Translations under genes and position numbers: made by a program
Assembly: GCF_014960965.1 (NCBI RefSeq)
Contig: NZ_CP063169.1
Span: forward strand, 3,319,581 to 3,383,580
From: Ruania alkalisoli
Lineage (GTDB): Bacteria; Actinomycetota; Actinomycetes; Actinomycetales; Beutenbergiaceae
Reading direction: 5' to 3'
DNA: 64,000 bases
Notes under the pieces: generated by a model
Told to the model about the DNA's origin: nothing
Database searches by the model: none
What the model saw: the letters and a program-made list of their open reading frames with translations, nothing else
In this document: piece after piece, positions 42,894 to 56,994 of the stretch
How the letters are laid out: each line of letters opens with the position of its first letter
How positions within the stretch are numbered: the stretch's first letter is position 1

Positions 42894-44702
42894 ATGTCCG
42901 CGCTCGCGCGCATCCTGCGGTTCACGCGTTCCCTGACGCCTTACTACGTGGGCATCATGCTCGCGGCGATGGTGGTAACCGGCGCAGGACTGGCCATTCC
43001 CTTCATCACCGGGCGGGCCACCGACGTGATCGTCGATGCCATCGAGCAGTCCGGCGCCGGGAACGATGTTCTCGCGGCGACGATCCGCACCGTACTGCTG
43101 CTGGCCCTCGCACTGCTGCTCGCCGAACTGGTCGACACCGTGATGAGTAACGTCGGCGGCTACTGGGGTGACGTGATGAGCGCCCGGATGCGCACGATCC
43201 TGTCCACCCGCTACTTCGAGAAGCTGCTCTCGCTGCCCCAGCGCTACTTCGACAACGAGCTCACGGGAACGATCGTGGCGCGGCTGAACCGGTCGATCGC
43301 CGAGATCACCAACTTCATGAAGTCGCTGGCGAACATGTTCGTCACGCTGATCATGACGACGATCGCCGTGCTGATCATCAGCGCCTGGCACTACTGGCCG
43401 CTCGCCGCGCTGCTGCTGATCGCCTACCCGCTGTACCTGTGGCTGACGGCCCTCACCTCAACCCGCTGGCAGCACCTGGAGGGACGCAAGAACGAGCACG
43501 TCGACGTCGCCTCCGGCCGGTTCGCCGAGGTGGTCGGGCAGATCCGCGTGGTGAAGTCCTTCGGCCGCGAGCGCAGCGAGCAGGATCAGTTCGCCCAGCA
43601 CTTCGACACCACCGTCGAGCTCACCGGGGAGCAGTCGCGCCACTGGCACCGGATGGACGTGATCCGCCGCGCCGCCCTGAACCTGATCTTCTTCGGGCTC
43701 TACGCGATCATCTTCGTGCGCACCGTGCAGGGCCACTTCTCTCCCGGCGAGATGGTGATGCTGGTGCAGCTGATGGCGATGGCCCGCCAGCCGGTGACGA
43801 GCCTGAGCTATGTGGTGGACACCGCCCAGCGGGCGATCGCGGGGTCACGGTCCTACTTCGAGGTGATGAGCCTGGAGCCCTCGCAGATCGAACCCACCGG
43901 CAGTCATCCGCACCAGCCGGCGACGTCGGACCCGGATGGTCCGGTCGTCCGGTTCCGCGACGTCCGTTTCGGCTACGACAACGACGCCGACGTGCTCGAC
44001 GGCATCACCTTCGAGATCGCCCGGGGTGAGCGCGTGGCGCTAGTAGGCGAATCCGGTGGCGGCAAAAGCACCCTGATCAATCTGCTGATGGGCCTGTACG
44101 CCATGCGGGACGGCCAGATCGAGGTCGTCGGCGCCGGGTCCGACCTGGAGTCGCTGCGGACGAACATCGGCGTCGTCTTCCAGGACGCATCACTGTTCTC
44201 CGGCACGATCGCCGAGAACATCGCCTACGGCCGGCCGGAGGCGACGCGGGCGGAGATCGAGGCAGTGGCCCGTCGCGCCGCCGTCGAGGAGTTCGTCCGC
44301 AAGCTCCCCCGCGGGTACGACACGATGATCGGCGAGCGCGGGATGAAACTCTCCGGCGGTCAGAAGCAGCGCATCGCGGTGGCCCGGGCCATGCTCAAGG
44401 ACGCCCCGATCCTGGTGCTCGACGAGGCGACCTCCGCACTGGACACCAAGTCCGAGCGTCTCGTCCAAGCCGGGCTGGAGAACCTGATGGCCGATCGGAC
44501 CTCGCTGATCATCGCCCACCGGCTCTCCACGATCTCCGAGGTCGACCGGATCATCACGCTGCGGGACGGACGCATCGACGAGATCGGCCCACCCGCGCAG
44601 CTCGCCGCCTCCGGAGGCATCTACGCCGAGCTGCTGGCACTGCAGAACGCCTCGACCGCGTCCGCCCGGAAGCGGATGAAGAGCTACGACGTGGTCGGCT
44701 AG
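42894..44702 (+). CDS. ABC exporter half-transporter (membrane plus ATPase)
   Basis: The 602-residue protein has an N-terminal membrane domain with six segments (TPYYVGIMLAAMVVTGAGLA and beyond, SLANMFVTLIMTTIAVLII) and a C-terminal ATPase domain: Walker A GESGGGKST, signature LSGGQKQRIAVARAM and Walker B ILVLDEATSALD. It should act as a homodimer and export a lipid, peptide or drug. It is the MsbA/MdlB-like form. It is convergent with guaB. Confidence 0.92.
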   Translation: MSALARILRFTRSLTPYYVGIMLAAMVVTGAGLAIPFITGRATDVIVDAIEQSGAGNDVLAATIRTVLLLALALLLAELVDTVMSNVGGYWGDVMSARMRTILSTRYFEKLLSLPQRYFDNELTGTIVARLNRSIAEITNFMKSLANMFVTLIMTTIAVLIISAWHYWPLAALLLIAYPLYLWLTALTSTRWQHLEGRKNEHVDVASGRFAEVVGQIRVVKSFGRERSEQDQFAQHFDTTVELTGEQSRHWHRMDVIRRAALNLIFFGLYAIIFVRTVQGHFSPGEMVMLVQLMAMARQPVTSLSYVVDTAQRAIAGSRSYFEVMSLEPSQIEPTGSHPHQPATSDPDGPVVRFRDVRFGYDNDADVLDGITFEIARGERVALVGESGGGKSTLINLLMGLYAMRDGQIEVVGAGSDLESLRTNIGVVFQDASLFSGTIAENIAYGRPEATRAEIEAVARRAAVEEFVRKLPRGYDTMIGERGMKLSGGQKQRIAVARAMLKDAPILVLDEATSALDTKSERLVQAGLENLMADRTSLIIAHRLSTISEVDRIITLRDGRIDEIGPPAQLAASGGIYAELLALQNASTASARKRMKSYDVVG

Positions 44703-44765
44703 TCACACTGCCGCAGGTATGTCAGACGCGCGGGCACCGCACGGTGCGCCTGCGTGGGATCACGC

Positions 44766-46331
<1,566 letters not shown>

Positions 46332-46344
46332 TCACCTCCATCGA

Positions 46345-47274
46345 TCAACCGAGCGCTCCCGCCGGGCGGACCGCGGCAGGGTCGGCGAGCAGGCTCGCGA
46401 TCTCGTGCACCGCACCAGCAAGGGTCCTGGCACGGGGCAGGTCCGCATACTCCGATGCGACGCCCGTGAGTGAGATCACGAACGCGATTCGATCCGAGGC
46501 CCGCATCGCGTCGACCACGGCCGCGCCGTCGTGCGGCTGACCGAGCAGGACGGCGATCTGGATATGGGGCGCTGCGGCTACCGCGGCGGAATCAGCCGCC
46601 CGCTTACGTCGGGCCGGGCGCAGCACCCGTGCACCGATCCGATGACCGGCCAGTTCCGCAGCGAGTACGTGCGCATCGAGGTGGTGGTCGAGATCGGCGT
46701 GGATCATCACGGGCGCCTCGGCACCGGGGTCGGGTGCGATTGCGCGCAGCGCCGCCAGCAGAGCAGCACCGAGCGCCGAGACCGGATCCCGGCCGGGCTG
46801 ATCACCGTGGTCGCGGGCCTCCAGCAGGTCCAGGGCCGGGCGCACCAGGTTCTGCCAGGTGCTCAGCCCGTCGCTCTGGCGAACGGCGCGGTGGACCATC
46901 CGGTGCAGCCGGCGCTCATCCGCCTCGACTGCGGCGGCCGCCATCGAGAGCGGGTCGAGGATGTCGTCCGGGTGATCGGACGCATGGTCAGCGACAGTCT
47001 CGTCAGCGGCGTCCAGCCCGCGCGCAACCCGTGCCGCATCGGCCGGGGCGACGCCTTCGCGGGTCAGGCGACGCATCGTCTCCAGCCGCGTGACGTCGTC
47101 GGAGTTGTACCGGCGATGCCGACCCGCGGTGCGCGTCGAGGGGCCCAGGCCGTAGCGCCGATCCCAGGTGCGCAACGTGGATGCCGCCACACCCAGACGC
47201 CCTGCGACGGCAGCGACGGTCAGGCGCACCCGGGCGCGCTCGCCCTCGTCAGGTCCGGACCGTGCTGCGGGCAC
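46345..47274 (-). CDS. MerR family regulator with a degenerate B12-binding-like domain
   Basis: The 309-residue protein starts at GTG 47274, with GAGAGGAGA 7 nt upstream. The helix-turn-helix (VAAVAGRLGVAASTLRTWDRRYG, in part VAGRLGVAASTLRTWDRRYG) is a complete MerR domain. The C-terminal half resembles the cobalamin-binding fold of CarH/LitR regulators, but the region expected to hold the DXHXXG cobalt ligand reads HADLDHHLDAHVLAAEL and the W...EH motif is not recognisable. Cofactor binding is therefore doubtful. It lies between guaB and the whiB-type gene; the 253-bp divergent region holds CTTGAACAA repeats. Confidence 0.85.
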   Translation of the reverse strand: MPAARSGPDEGERARVRLTVAAVAGRLGVAASTLRTWDRRYGLGPSTRTAGRHRRYNSDDVTRLETMRRLTREGVAPADAARVARGLDAADETVADHASDHPDDILDPLSMAAAAVEADERRLHRMVHRAVRQSDGLSTWQNLVRPALDLLEARDHGDQPGRDPVSALGAALLAALRAIAPDPGAEAPVMIHADLDHHLDAHVLAAELAGHRIGARVLRPARRKRAADSAAVAAAPHIQIAVLLGQPHDGAAVVDAMRASDRIAFVISLTGVASEYADLPRARTLAGAVHEIASLLADPAAVRPAGALG

Positions 47275-47378
47275 GCCCGTCTCCTCTCGTCCCACTCGTC
47301 GCCAACCGCCATCGAGCCTACGGCGCGGCCCGGTATCGAACAACTTGAGACCGTCCAACGCACCGATCTCGCATCGAT

Positions 47379-47401
47379 CTTGAACAAGTCTCTTGAACAA
47401 C
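47379..47401. promoter_or_regulatory. CTTGAACAA direct repeats in the merR-whiB divergent region
   Basis: CTTGAACAAG (a palindrome, 47379-47388) is followed at 47392-47401 by CTTGAACAAC, 13 bp apart. A related CGAACAACTTGAG lies at 47337-47349. They may be MerR binding sites that regulate its own gene and the whiB-type gene. Confidence 0.4.
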
Positions 47402-47527
47402 TTCTGCATCACTTGTAGGTTGGCGGTACGCCGCACCGAGGCCCGAGGGGATGGGCCTCAGCGGCAGGAAGGTCCGGTGCCGCATCGTCCGATACGGCAC
47501 CTCAGGGCGAAACGGAAGGGTGAGACC

Positions 47528-47818
47528 ATGGCGGAACTCTCGAGGCTTCCGGGGCCGATCATGGACGTGTGGGAGTGGCAGTACCAAGGCGCCTGCCGCG
47601 AGACCGGGGACGAGCAGTTCTTCCACCCCGACGGCGAGCGCGGCGCCTCGCGGCGACGACGCGACGCGAACGCCAAGGCCGTGTGTGCTCGATGCCCGGT
47701 CATCGAGCAGTGCCGCGAGCACGCACTCCGCGTACGGGAGCCCTACGGAGTGTGGGGCGGACTGTCGGAGGACGAACGGGCCGCGATTCTCGCCCGGCAG
47801 ACTCCGGCGGCGAGCTGA
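47528..47818 (+). CDS. WhiB family regulator, WhiD/WhiB3 type
   Basis: The 96-residue iron-sulfur protein has the four cluster-binding Cys: one in QGACRE, two in AVCARCPV and one in IEQCREHAL, with the signature GVWGGLSEDER. The start SRLPGPIMDVWEWQ and FFHPDGERG point to the WhiD (Streptomyces)/WhiB3 (mycobacteria) subgroup, which works in sporulation, redox and virulence control. The ATG at 47528 is preceded by GGAAGGG. It sits between merR and groES, near guaB, as in the Streptomyces whiD region. Confidence 0.92.
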   Translation: MAELSRLPGPIMDVWEWQYQGACRETGDEQFFHPDGERGASRRRRDANAKAVCARCPVIEQCREHALRVREPYGVWGGLSEDERAAILARQTPAAS

Positions 47819-47857
47819 GCACAGCGCCACCACCCAGACACGACCACGTGGGTACAA

Positions 47858-47891
47858 CGAAGGCCCCGATCCATCCGGACCGGGGCCTTCG
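47858..47891. terminator. Bidirectional terminator between whiB and groES
   Basis: CGAAGGCCCCG (47858-47868) pairs perfectly with CGGGGCCTTCG (47881-47891) over a 12-nt loop. It lies between the convergent whiB-type and groES stop codons. Confidence 0.75.
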
Positions 47892-47915
47892 CTACGTCGT
47901 CAGGTCGTCAGTGAA

Positions 47916-48212
47916 TCACTTCGACACGACGGCGAGCACGTCGCGCGCCGAGAGGATCAGGTACTCCTCGCCGGCGTACTTGACCTCGGTGCCGCCGTAC
48001 TTGCTGTAGATGACAACGTCGCCCACGGCCACGTCGAGCGGGACGCGGTTGCCGTTGTCGTCGACGCGACCCGGGCCGATGGCCAGGACCTCGCCCTCCT
48101 GCGGCTTCTCCTTGGCGGTGTCCGGGATAACCAACCCGGACGCAGTGGTCTGCTCGGCCTCGAGCGTCTTGACGACGATCCGGTCCTCGAGCGGCTTGAT
48201 GGAGACCGACAC
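47916..48212 (-). CDS. groES: GroES co-chaperonin
   Basis: The 98-residue protein caps GroEL. It starts [13 protein letters not shown], contains the mobile-loop/roof motif [19 protein letters not shown] and ends [16 protein letters not shown] 48212 has GGGGAGG 6 nt upstream; the longer frame reaching 48347 lacks homology. There is no groEL gene next to it: the next gene, on the other strand, is the whiB-type gene. The CIRCE at 48367-48393 lies 155 bp upstream of the start. Confidence 0.96.
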   Translation of the reverse strand: MSVSIKPLEDRIVVKTLEAEQTTASGLVIPDTAKEKPQEGEVLAIGPGRVDDNGNRVPLDVAVGDVVIYSKYGGTEVKYAGEEYLILSARDVLAVVSK

Positions 48213-48366
48213 TGCGGACCTCCCCTTCGCATGAGTGGTGAACAATGACAAGGGTCTCCCCCGGCCTCGGTGCCGTCCGCCGTCGCGGGGGTCGGGCATG
48301 CACCACAGCACGTGGGTGACGCCTCCTCCCGAGGGAAGAGGCCTCAAGGAACAATCTAGGCACCGA

Positions 48367-48389
48367 TTAGCACTCGGTCAAGGCGAGTG

Positions 48390-48393
<4 letters not shown>
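48367..48393. promoter_or_regulatory. CIRCE operator (HrcA site) of groES
   Basis: TTAGCACTC-N9-GAGTGCTAA is a perfect 9-bp inverted repeat and the exact CIRCE consensus. HrcA repressor binds it in heat-shock control. Its end overlaps the last bases of the tetR gene (48390-48393). Confidence 0.97.
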
Positions 48394-52358
<3,965 letters not shown>

Positions 52359-52367
52359 CCTCGGCCC

Positions 52368-52399
52368 TCACCCCCGGCGAGCACCCTCACCGGGGGTGA
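52368..52399 (+). terminator. Terminator hairpin of the GH2 gene
   Basis: TCACCCCCGG (52368-52377) pairs perfectly with CCGGGGGTGA (52390-52399) over a 12-nt loop, beginning 10 nt after the GH2 stop codon. It overlaps the first unit of the tandem repeat. Confidence 0.55.
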
Positions 52400-52520
52400 A
52401 CTTGACGTCGGTTATGGCCCGATCTTCGACGTCACCCTCACCGGGGGTGAACCTGACGTCGGTAACGGCCCGATCTTCGACGCCACCCTCACCGGGGGTG
52501 AACTTGGCGTCGGTGGTCGG
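52382..52520. repeat. Tandem repeat, 51-bp period, about 2.7 copies
   Basis: Units start at 52382, 52433 and 52484. The core CACCCTCACCGGGGGTGAA is identical in all three, followed by CYTGACGTCGGT with few changes; the third unit is cut short. Each unit contains the small palindrome TCACC-GGG-GGTGA. It lies downstream of the GH2 stop, and the reading frame through it is not coding. Confidence 0.85.
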
Positions 52521-52556
52521 GTGCCGGGGCTGGAGTCTGGCGCCCCTCCCCAGAAA

Positions 52557-52601
52557 TCCCTCGTCGATCTGGTCGCCGTCAGCGACCAGATCGACGAGGG
52601 A
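52557..52601. terminator. Long perfect hairpin between convergent genes
   Basis: A 20-bp perfect inverted repeat (52557-52576 with 52582-52601; core TCGTCGATCTGGTCGC) has the loop CGTCA. It separates the convergent GH2 and CE7 genes and should stop transcription from both sides. Confidence 0.75.
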
Positions 52602-52619
52602 CTTCGTGTTCGGAGGCGC

Positions 52620-53591
52620 TCAGAAGCGCTCGCGCAACCACTCCACCTGGCGGTGCCACTGCCAGAACGCGCCGCCTTCGTGACCGTTGAAGCCGTAGAC
52701 CTCGATCTCCTTGTCCGCAGCGGGCACGGCATTGAACGCCGCAAAGACCGTGGAGGGCAGGACCACCTCGTCCATGAGCGCCACCGAGAACAGCACGGGC
52801 ACCTGGATCCGGCGGGCGAGGATCGCGCCGTCGAGGTAGGACAGGGTGGTCAGCACCGCATCCACCTCGTCCCGGTGGACCGAGAGATACCGGGTGATCT
52901 CGGTGAACGGCGGCTGCGGGGTCTGCGTGATCGCCCGCGGGAAGTCGCACAGGAACGGCACATCGGGCATCACCGCCCGCACCTGAGGCGAGAGTGCTCC
53001 GGCCGCGATCGCGATCCCGCCCCCTTGGCTGCCGCCCGTCACGGCGATCCGCTCCCGGTCCACGAACGGCATCTCGGCCACGTGGTCGACGAGACGCACG
53101 GCGTCGGTGTACACGCGGCGGTAGTAGTGCTCGGCTGCCGAGGTGATGCCACGGGTCATGTAACCCGGCGTGGCCGGGCCGGATCCGTGCGGGTCGGGGG
53201 TGTCGCCACCGGTGCCCCAGCCGCTGCCCTGGCCACGGGTATCCATCAGCACGTGGACATATCCAGCCGCCGCCCAGGCGAGCTTCTCCCCGGCCAGGCC
53301 ACGACCACCGCCATAGCCGACGTACTCCACGACGGCGGGGCGCGGGCCCTCGCCCTTGGGCCGGGTGATCCACGCGCGGACGGGGTCGCCGGCGAACCCG
53401 GGAAAGGTGAGGTCCTCGACGATCAGCTCTTGGATCGGGCCGCTCACCTGCTCCAGCTGCGCGGACGAACCAGCGGCACGCGCCTCGGCCAGCGTACGTG
53501 ACCAGAAGTCGTCGAGATCCGGCGGTTCGGGCAGATCCGGTGCGTACTGACGCAGATCGTTCAGGGGCATATCGGTGCGACTGAGAGCCAT
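52620..53591 (-). CDS. CE7 acetyl xylan esterase/cephalosporin-C deacetylase
   Basis: The 323-residue alpha/beta hydrolase removes acetyl groups from sugars. CE7 markers are visible: RGQ at 119-121, the nucleophile Ser188 in GGSQGG, Asp274 in ALMDEVV and His304 in NGHEGGAF. There is no signal peptide, so it acts on imported acetylated oligosaccharides. The ATG at 53591 has AAGGATG 7 nt upstream. It is convergent with GH2 and divergent from the binding-protein operon. Confidence 0.93.
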   Translation of the reverse strand: MALSRTDMPLNDLRQYAPDLPEPPDLDDFWSRTLAEARAAGSSAQLEQVSGPIQELIVEDLTFPGFAGDPVRAWITRPKGEGPRPAVVEYVGYGGGRGLAGEKLAWAAAGYVHVLMDTRGQGSGWGTGGDTPDPHGSGPATPGYMTRGITSAAEHYYRRVYTDAVRLVDHVAEMPFVDRERIAVTGGSQGGGIAIAAGALSPQVRAVMPDVPFLCDFPRAITQTPQPPFTEITRYLSVHRDEVDAVLTTLSYLDGAILARRIQVPVLFSVALMDEVVLPSTVFAAFNAVPAADKEIEVYGFNGHEGGAFWQWHRQVEWLRERF

Positions 53592-53697
53592 GGCTTCATC
53601 CTTCCATCGCCGCGAGGGCGTTCACGCCGCGCCGGGAACCAGGCCAACCATCCACCCGGACTATTCATCGGATGTCTGCGGCTGAATCGTCTTGACT

Positions 53698-53720
53698 TTT
53701 TGTTCCTGCATGACACAAAA
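53698..53720. promoter_or_regulatory. Candidate operator upstream of the binding-protein gene
   Basis: TTTTGT-N11-ACAAAA is a 6-bp inverted repeat in the CE7/importer divergent region; TTGACT at 53692-53697 next to it may be a -35 element. It is a possible site for the ROK regulator at the end of the operon. Confidence 0.35.
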
Positions 53721-53824
53721 TGACGGCGCCGAGCGTAGCACTGCCCATCGCAGTCACCTCGGAGACCCGGGTGCCGACAAGGAGGCCGCCGGGAGACCGA
53801 CAGAGCTGTCCGGAAGGGAACCCC

Positions 53825-55138
53825 ATGAGTGCACATCACCGTCCAGCACGGCGAGGAATACGAACCGCGGCAACGATGCTCGCAGGCGCCGTCGCCGTCG
53901 CCGGGATCGCCGCCTGTTCACCCGAAGAAGGGGCTGGCACCAGCGGCGAACCGGTCGAGATCGAGTTCTGGGGCTGGGTTCCCGGGCTCGAGGACCTCGT
54001 CGCCCAGTGGAACGAGGAGAACCCGGACGTCCAGGTCGCCTTTCATCGGATGACTGGTGACGACGGACAGAAGGTCGAAGCTGCCGTCGACGCGGGCGCC
54101 GGCCCCGATCTGGTCCAGCTGAGCACCCACAACCTGCCTGACTATGTCATCGCCGAGCGGGTGCAGGACATCACCGACTACGTCGCCGACGACGAGAGCA
54201 ACTACACACCCGCCTCCTGGGCGTCGGTTAGTTTCGACGGACGCGTCTTCGGCGTCCCGCAGGGCATCGGCCCCGCCGCGACCATGTACCGCCACGACAT
54301 CTTCGCCGAGCACGGCATCGAGTTCCCCACCACCTGGACCGAGTACCTGGACGCAGCCCGCGCCCTGCAGGAGGCGGACGAGGATCTCTACATCGCCAAC
54401 CTCTCCCCGAGCGAGATGGGCCAGTGGCTCCAGGAGATCCAGCAGGCCGAGGGCAGCTGGTACGGCATCGCCGACGACGCCTGGACGGTCGGGGTCGACG
54501 ACGAGGGCAGCCAACTGGTCGCCGAGCGGTGGCAGACCCTGCTCGACGAGGGCCTGGTGACCACTGAACCCATGTGGACACCCGAGTACTGGTCCCTGGT
54601 CAACAACGGTTCGATCGCCTCGATCACCTACGCCGCCTGGTTCCCCAGCATCCTGGCCGAGAACGCCTCCGGGCTGGCTGGGCAGTGGTCGATCGCCCCG
54701 ATGCCCACGAACGAGGGGTCCACCAACGGCGGCGACTCCGGTGGCGCGGCCGTCGTGGTCCTCGCGAACGCCGAGCAGCCGGCCGCGGCGGCCGAGTTCG
54801 CCAGCTGGCTCAACGGCTCGGACGACACCCAGGAGGCACTGATCACCGTCGGTGGACTGTTCCCGTCCACTCAGAACGGCCTGGCCTCCCCCGCGCTGCT
54901 GCAGGAGAACGAGTTCTACGGCGGGCAGGTCATCAACGAGGTCTTCATCGAAGCCGCCGAGAACACACCCGCCACCTGGGTCGAGGGCCCGAACTTCGGG
55001 TTCATCCAGACCACGATCCTGGACGAGTTCGCCCGGGTGGTCAACGGTGATCAGACCTTCGCCGAGGCGCTCGACGTCACTCAGGAAGCCGCTGTCGCAG
55101 ACCTGGAGAACCGCGGGCTCGAGGTCGCCGCTCCATGA
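53825..55138 (+). CDS. Sugar-binding lipoprotein of the third ABC importer
   Basis: The 437-residue family 1 solute-binding protein has a Sec signal with a lipobox ending IAAC and the lipidated Cys31. Later fragments WGWVPGLEDLVAQWNEENP and GWDS-like SMWTPEYWSLVNNGSIASI belong to the usual two-lobed fold. The GGAAGGG before ATG 53825 sets the start against the longer frame. It heads the operon with two permeases, GH95 and ROK. It should bring in fucose- or galactose-containing oligosaccharides. Confidence 0.9.
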   Translation: MSAHHRPARRGIRTAATMLAGAVAVAGIAACSPEEGAGTSGEPVEIEFWGWVPGLEDLVAQWNEENPDVQVAFHRMTGDDGQKVEAAVDAGAGPDLVQLSTHNLPDYVIAERVQDITDYVADDESNYTPASWASVSFDGRVFGVPQGIGPAATMYRHDIFAEHGIEFPTTWTEYLDAARALQEADEDLYIANLSPSEMGQWLQEIQQAEGSWYGIADDAWTVGVDDEGSQLVAERWQTLLDEGLVTTEPMWTPEYWSLVNNGSIASITYAAWFPSILAENASGLAGQWSIAPMPTNEGSTNGGDSGGAAVVVLANAEQPAAAAEFASWLNGSDDTQEALITVGGLFPSTQNGLASPALLQENEFYGGQVINEVFIEAAENTPATWVEGPNFGFIQTTILDEFARVVNGDQTFAEALDVTQEAAVADLENRGLEVAAP

Positions 55139-56073
55139 GCACCAGCACCGCCACGGGCTCACGGCGCCGTCGTCACGGCGCCGTGAGCCCCTGGGCTCCC
55201 TACCTGTTCGTGGCACCGTTCGTGGTGCTCTTCCTACTCTTCCTGGTCGCCCCCATCGTCGTCGCGTTCGTCAACAGCCTCTTCTCCCGGCAGTCCAGCG
55301 GGCTCGGTTTCGGCGGCTCCAGCATCGAGTTCGTCGGCCTCGCCAACTTCGTGCGCGCCTTCGCCGACCGGGACTTCCTCGTCGGCTTCCCCCGCGTGCT
55401 CCTCTACGGAGCCGTGCAGGTGCCGGTGATGATGACCATCGCCGCGTTCTTCGCGCTGCTCTTCGACACCGCGCTGGTGAAGGCACGCCGGTTCTTCCAG
55501 TTCACCGTCTTCCTGCCCTATGCGGTACCCAGTGTGATCGCCGCCCTGTTGTGGGGATTTCTCTACCAGCCCTCGGTCAGCCCGGTGCTGCAGTTCTTCG
55601 AGTCGATCGGCATCACCCTCAGTCCGCTCGCCTCCACCGTGGTGCTGTGGTCGATCGCGAACGTAGCCCTGTGGTCGCTGGTCGGGATCAACATGATCAT
55701 CCTGTTCTCGGCGCTGCAGTCGGTGCCGCGGGAGATGTACGAGGCCGCACGGATCGACGGTGCCGGGGAGGTACGCACGGCACTGCAGATCAAGTTGCCG
55801 ATGATCGCGCCCGCGGTCCTGCTGACCACCCTGTCCTCGATCATCGGCACCCTGCAGCTGTTCAACGAACCGCAGGTGCTGCAGACCATCACCTCCAACA
55901 TCCCCAGCGACTACACGCCGAACATGGCGATCTACGCCACGTCCACCCTCGGCAAGGACCCGCACCTGGCGTCGGCGATGGCCGTCATCCTCGGACTGGC
56001 CACCCTCGTCGTCTCGTTGCTGGTGCTCGCCGCGAACAAGCGCACGACGAATCGAGCCGGCCATGGCCTCTGA
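55135..56073 (+). CDS. Sugar ABC transporter permease (MalF-like)
   Basis: The 312-residue permease has six predicted membrane segments and the EAA loop EMYEAARIDGAGEVRTALQI. An ATG overlaps the binding-protein stop by 4 bp. It pairs with the MalG-like permease, whose gene overlaps its end by 11 bp. Confidence 0.92.
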   Translation: MSTSTATGSRRRRHGAVSPWAPYLFVAPFVVLFLLFLVAPIVVAFVNSLFSRQSSGLGFGGSSIEFVGLANFVRAFADRDFLVGFPRVLLYGAVQVPVMMTIAAFFALLFDTALVKARRFFQFTVFLPYAVPSVIAALLWGFLYQPSVSPVLQFFESIGITLSPLASTVVLWSIANVALWSLVGINMIILFSALQSVPREMYEAARIDGAGEVRTALQIKLPMIAPAVLLTTLSSIIGTLQLFNEPQVLQTITSNIPSDYTPNMAIYATSTLGKDPHLASAMAVILGLATLVVSLLVLAANKRTTNRAGHGL

Positions 56074-56989
56074 CGTTGCCCTTCCCCCCGTCCGCGACTC
56101 CGCACCGGTGCCCGACGGGCGCCGCCGCACCACCTTCGTCAGCGGCGAGCGCGTCTCCCGCACCTGGATGGTCATCGCTACCGCGGTGATGGCCCTGGCC
56201 TCGATCTACTTCCTCGTACCGGTGGTCTGGCTCGTGATCGCGGCGACCAAGTCGACCGGAGACCTCTTCTCCACGCCCGGGTTCGCCTTCGCCGATTTCA
56301 ACCTGCTGGAGAACCTGCGCGCACTGAGCACCTACCAGGGCGGGATCTTCTGGCGGTGGGGTCTGAACTCGATCATCTACTCCGTCCTCGGATCCGCGCT
56401 GACCACGCTGGTCTGCGCGATCACGGGGTATGCCCTGGCCGTGTATCGCTTCCGCGGTCGCACCGCACTGATCTCGGTGGTCCTGGCCAGCCTGCTCGTG
56501 CCAGGAACCGTGATCGCACAGCCCACCTACGTGCTGCTGGTCACGCTCGGCCTGGACAACTCCTACGCCGGCCTGCTGCTGCCGGCACTCGTCTACCCCT
56601 TCGGAGTGCTGCTGTGCTTCATCTTCGCCCAGTCTTCCGTCCCGCTGGAGCTCGTGGAAGCTGCCCGGCTCGACGGCGCAGGTGAGTTGCGCATCTTCGT
56701 CGCCATCGGTCTGCGCCTGTTGGCATCCGGCCTGGTGACCGTGCTGCTGTTCGCCTTCCTCGGTAGCTGGAACAGCTACATCCTCCCGCTACTGGTGCTC
56801 ACCGACGCTGAGTTGATGCCCCTGACGGTCGGGCTCACCGGCTGGAATCAGGCCTCGATCACCATTCCCGGACTGCAGATCCTGACGGTCGTGGGCTCAC
56901 TCGTCTCGATCATCCCGATCGCGATCGTCTTCCTCTCCCTGCAACGGTTCTGGAAGGCCGGGCTGACCGCCGGCAGCGTGCGAGGCTGA
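56063..56989 (+). CDS. Sugar ABC transporter permease (MalG-like)
   Basis: The 308-residue permease has six membrane segments, the EAA loop ELVEAARLDGAGELRIFVAI and the C-terminal end RFWKAGLTAGSVRG. The start overlaps the preceding gene by 11 bp, so the two are translationally coupled. GH95 follows 5 bp after its stop. Confidence 0.92.
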   Translation: MASDVALPPVRDSAPVPDGRRRTTFVSGERVSRTWMVIATAVMALASIYFLVPVVWLVIAATKSTGDLFSTPGFAFADFNLLENLRALSTYQGGIFWRWGLNSIIYSVLGSALTTLVCAITGYALAVYRFRGRTALISVVLASLLVPGTVIAQPTYVLLVTLGLDNSYAGLLLPALVYPFGVLLCFIFAQSSVPLELVEAARLDGAGELRIFVAIGLRLLASGLVTVLLFAFLGSWNSYILPLLVLTDAELMPLTVGLTGWNQASITIPGLQILTVVGSLVSIIPIAIVFLSLQRFWKAGLTAGSVRG

Positions 56990-56994
56990 CGCCC

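Noticed and set aside
44731-44750. Possible terminator between the ABC exporter and guaB
   Set aside because: The best stem is six base pairs with a two-base loop, which is not a credible hairpin.
52382-52520. Peptide repeat (SPGVNLTSV-type) in a frame through the 51-bp tandem repeat
   Set aside because: The frame begins inside GH2 in another phase, has no start site or coding bias, and the period of 17 codons is fortuitous.
52382-52520. Possible CRISPR array
   Set aside because: The units are direct tandem copies with no unique spacers, and there are no cas genes.
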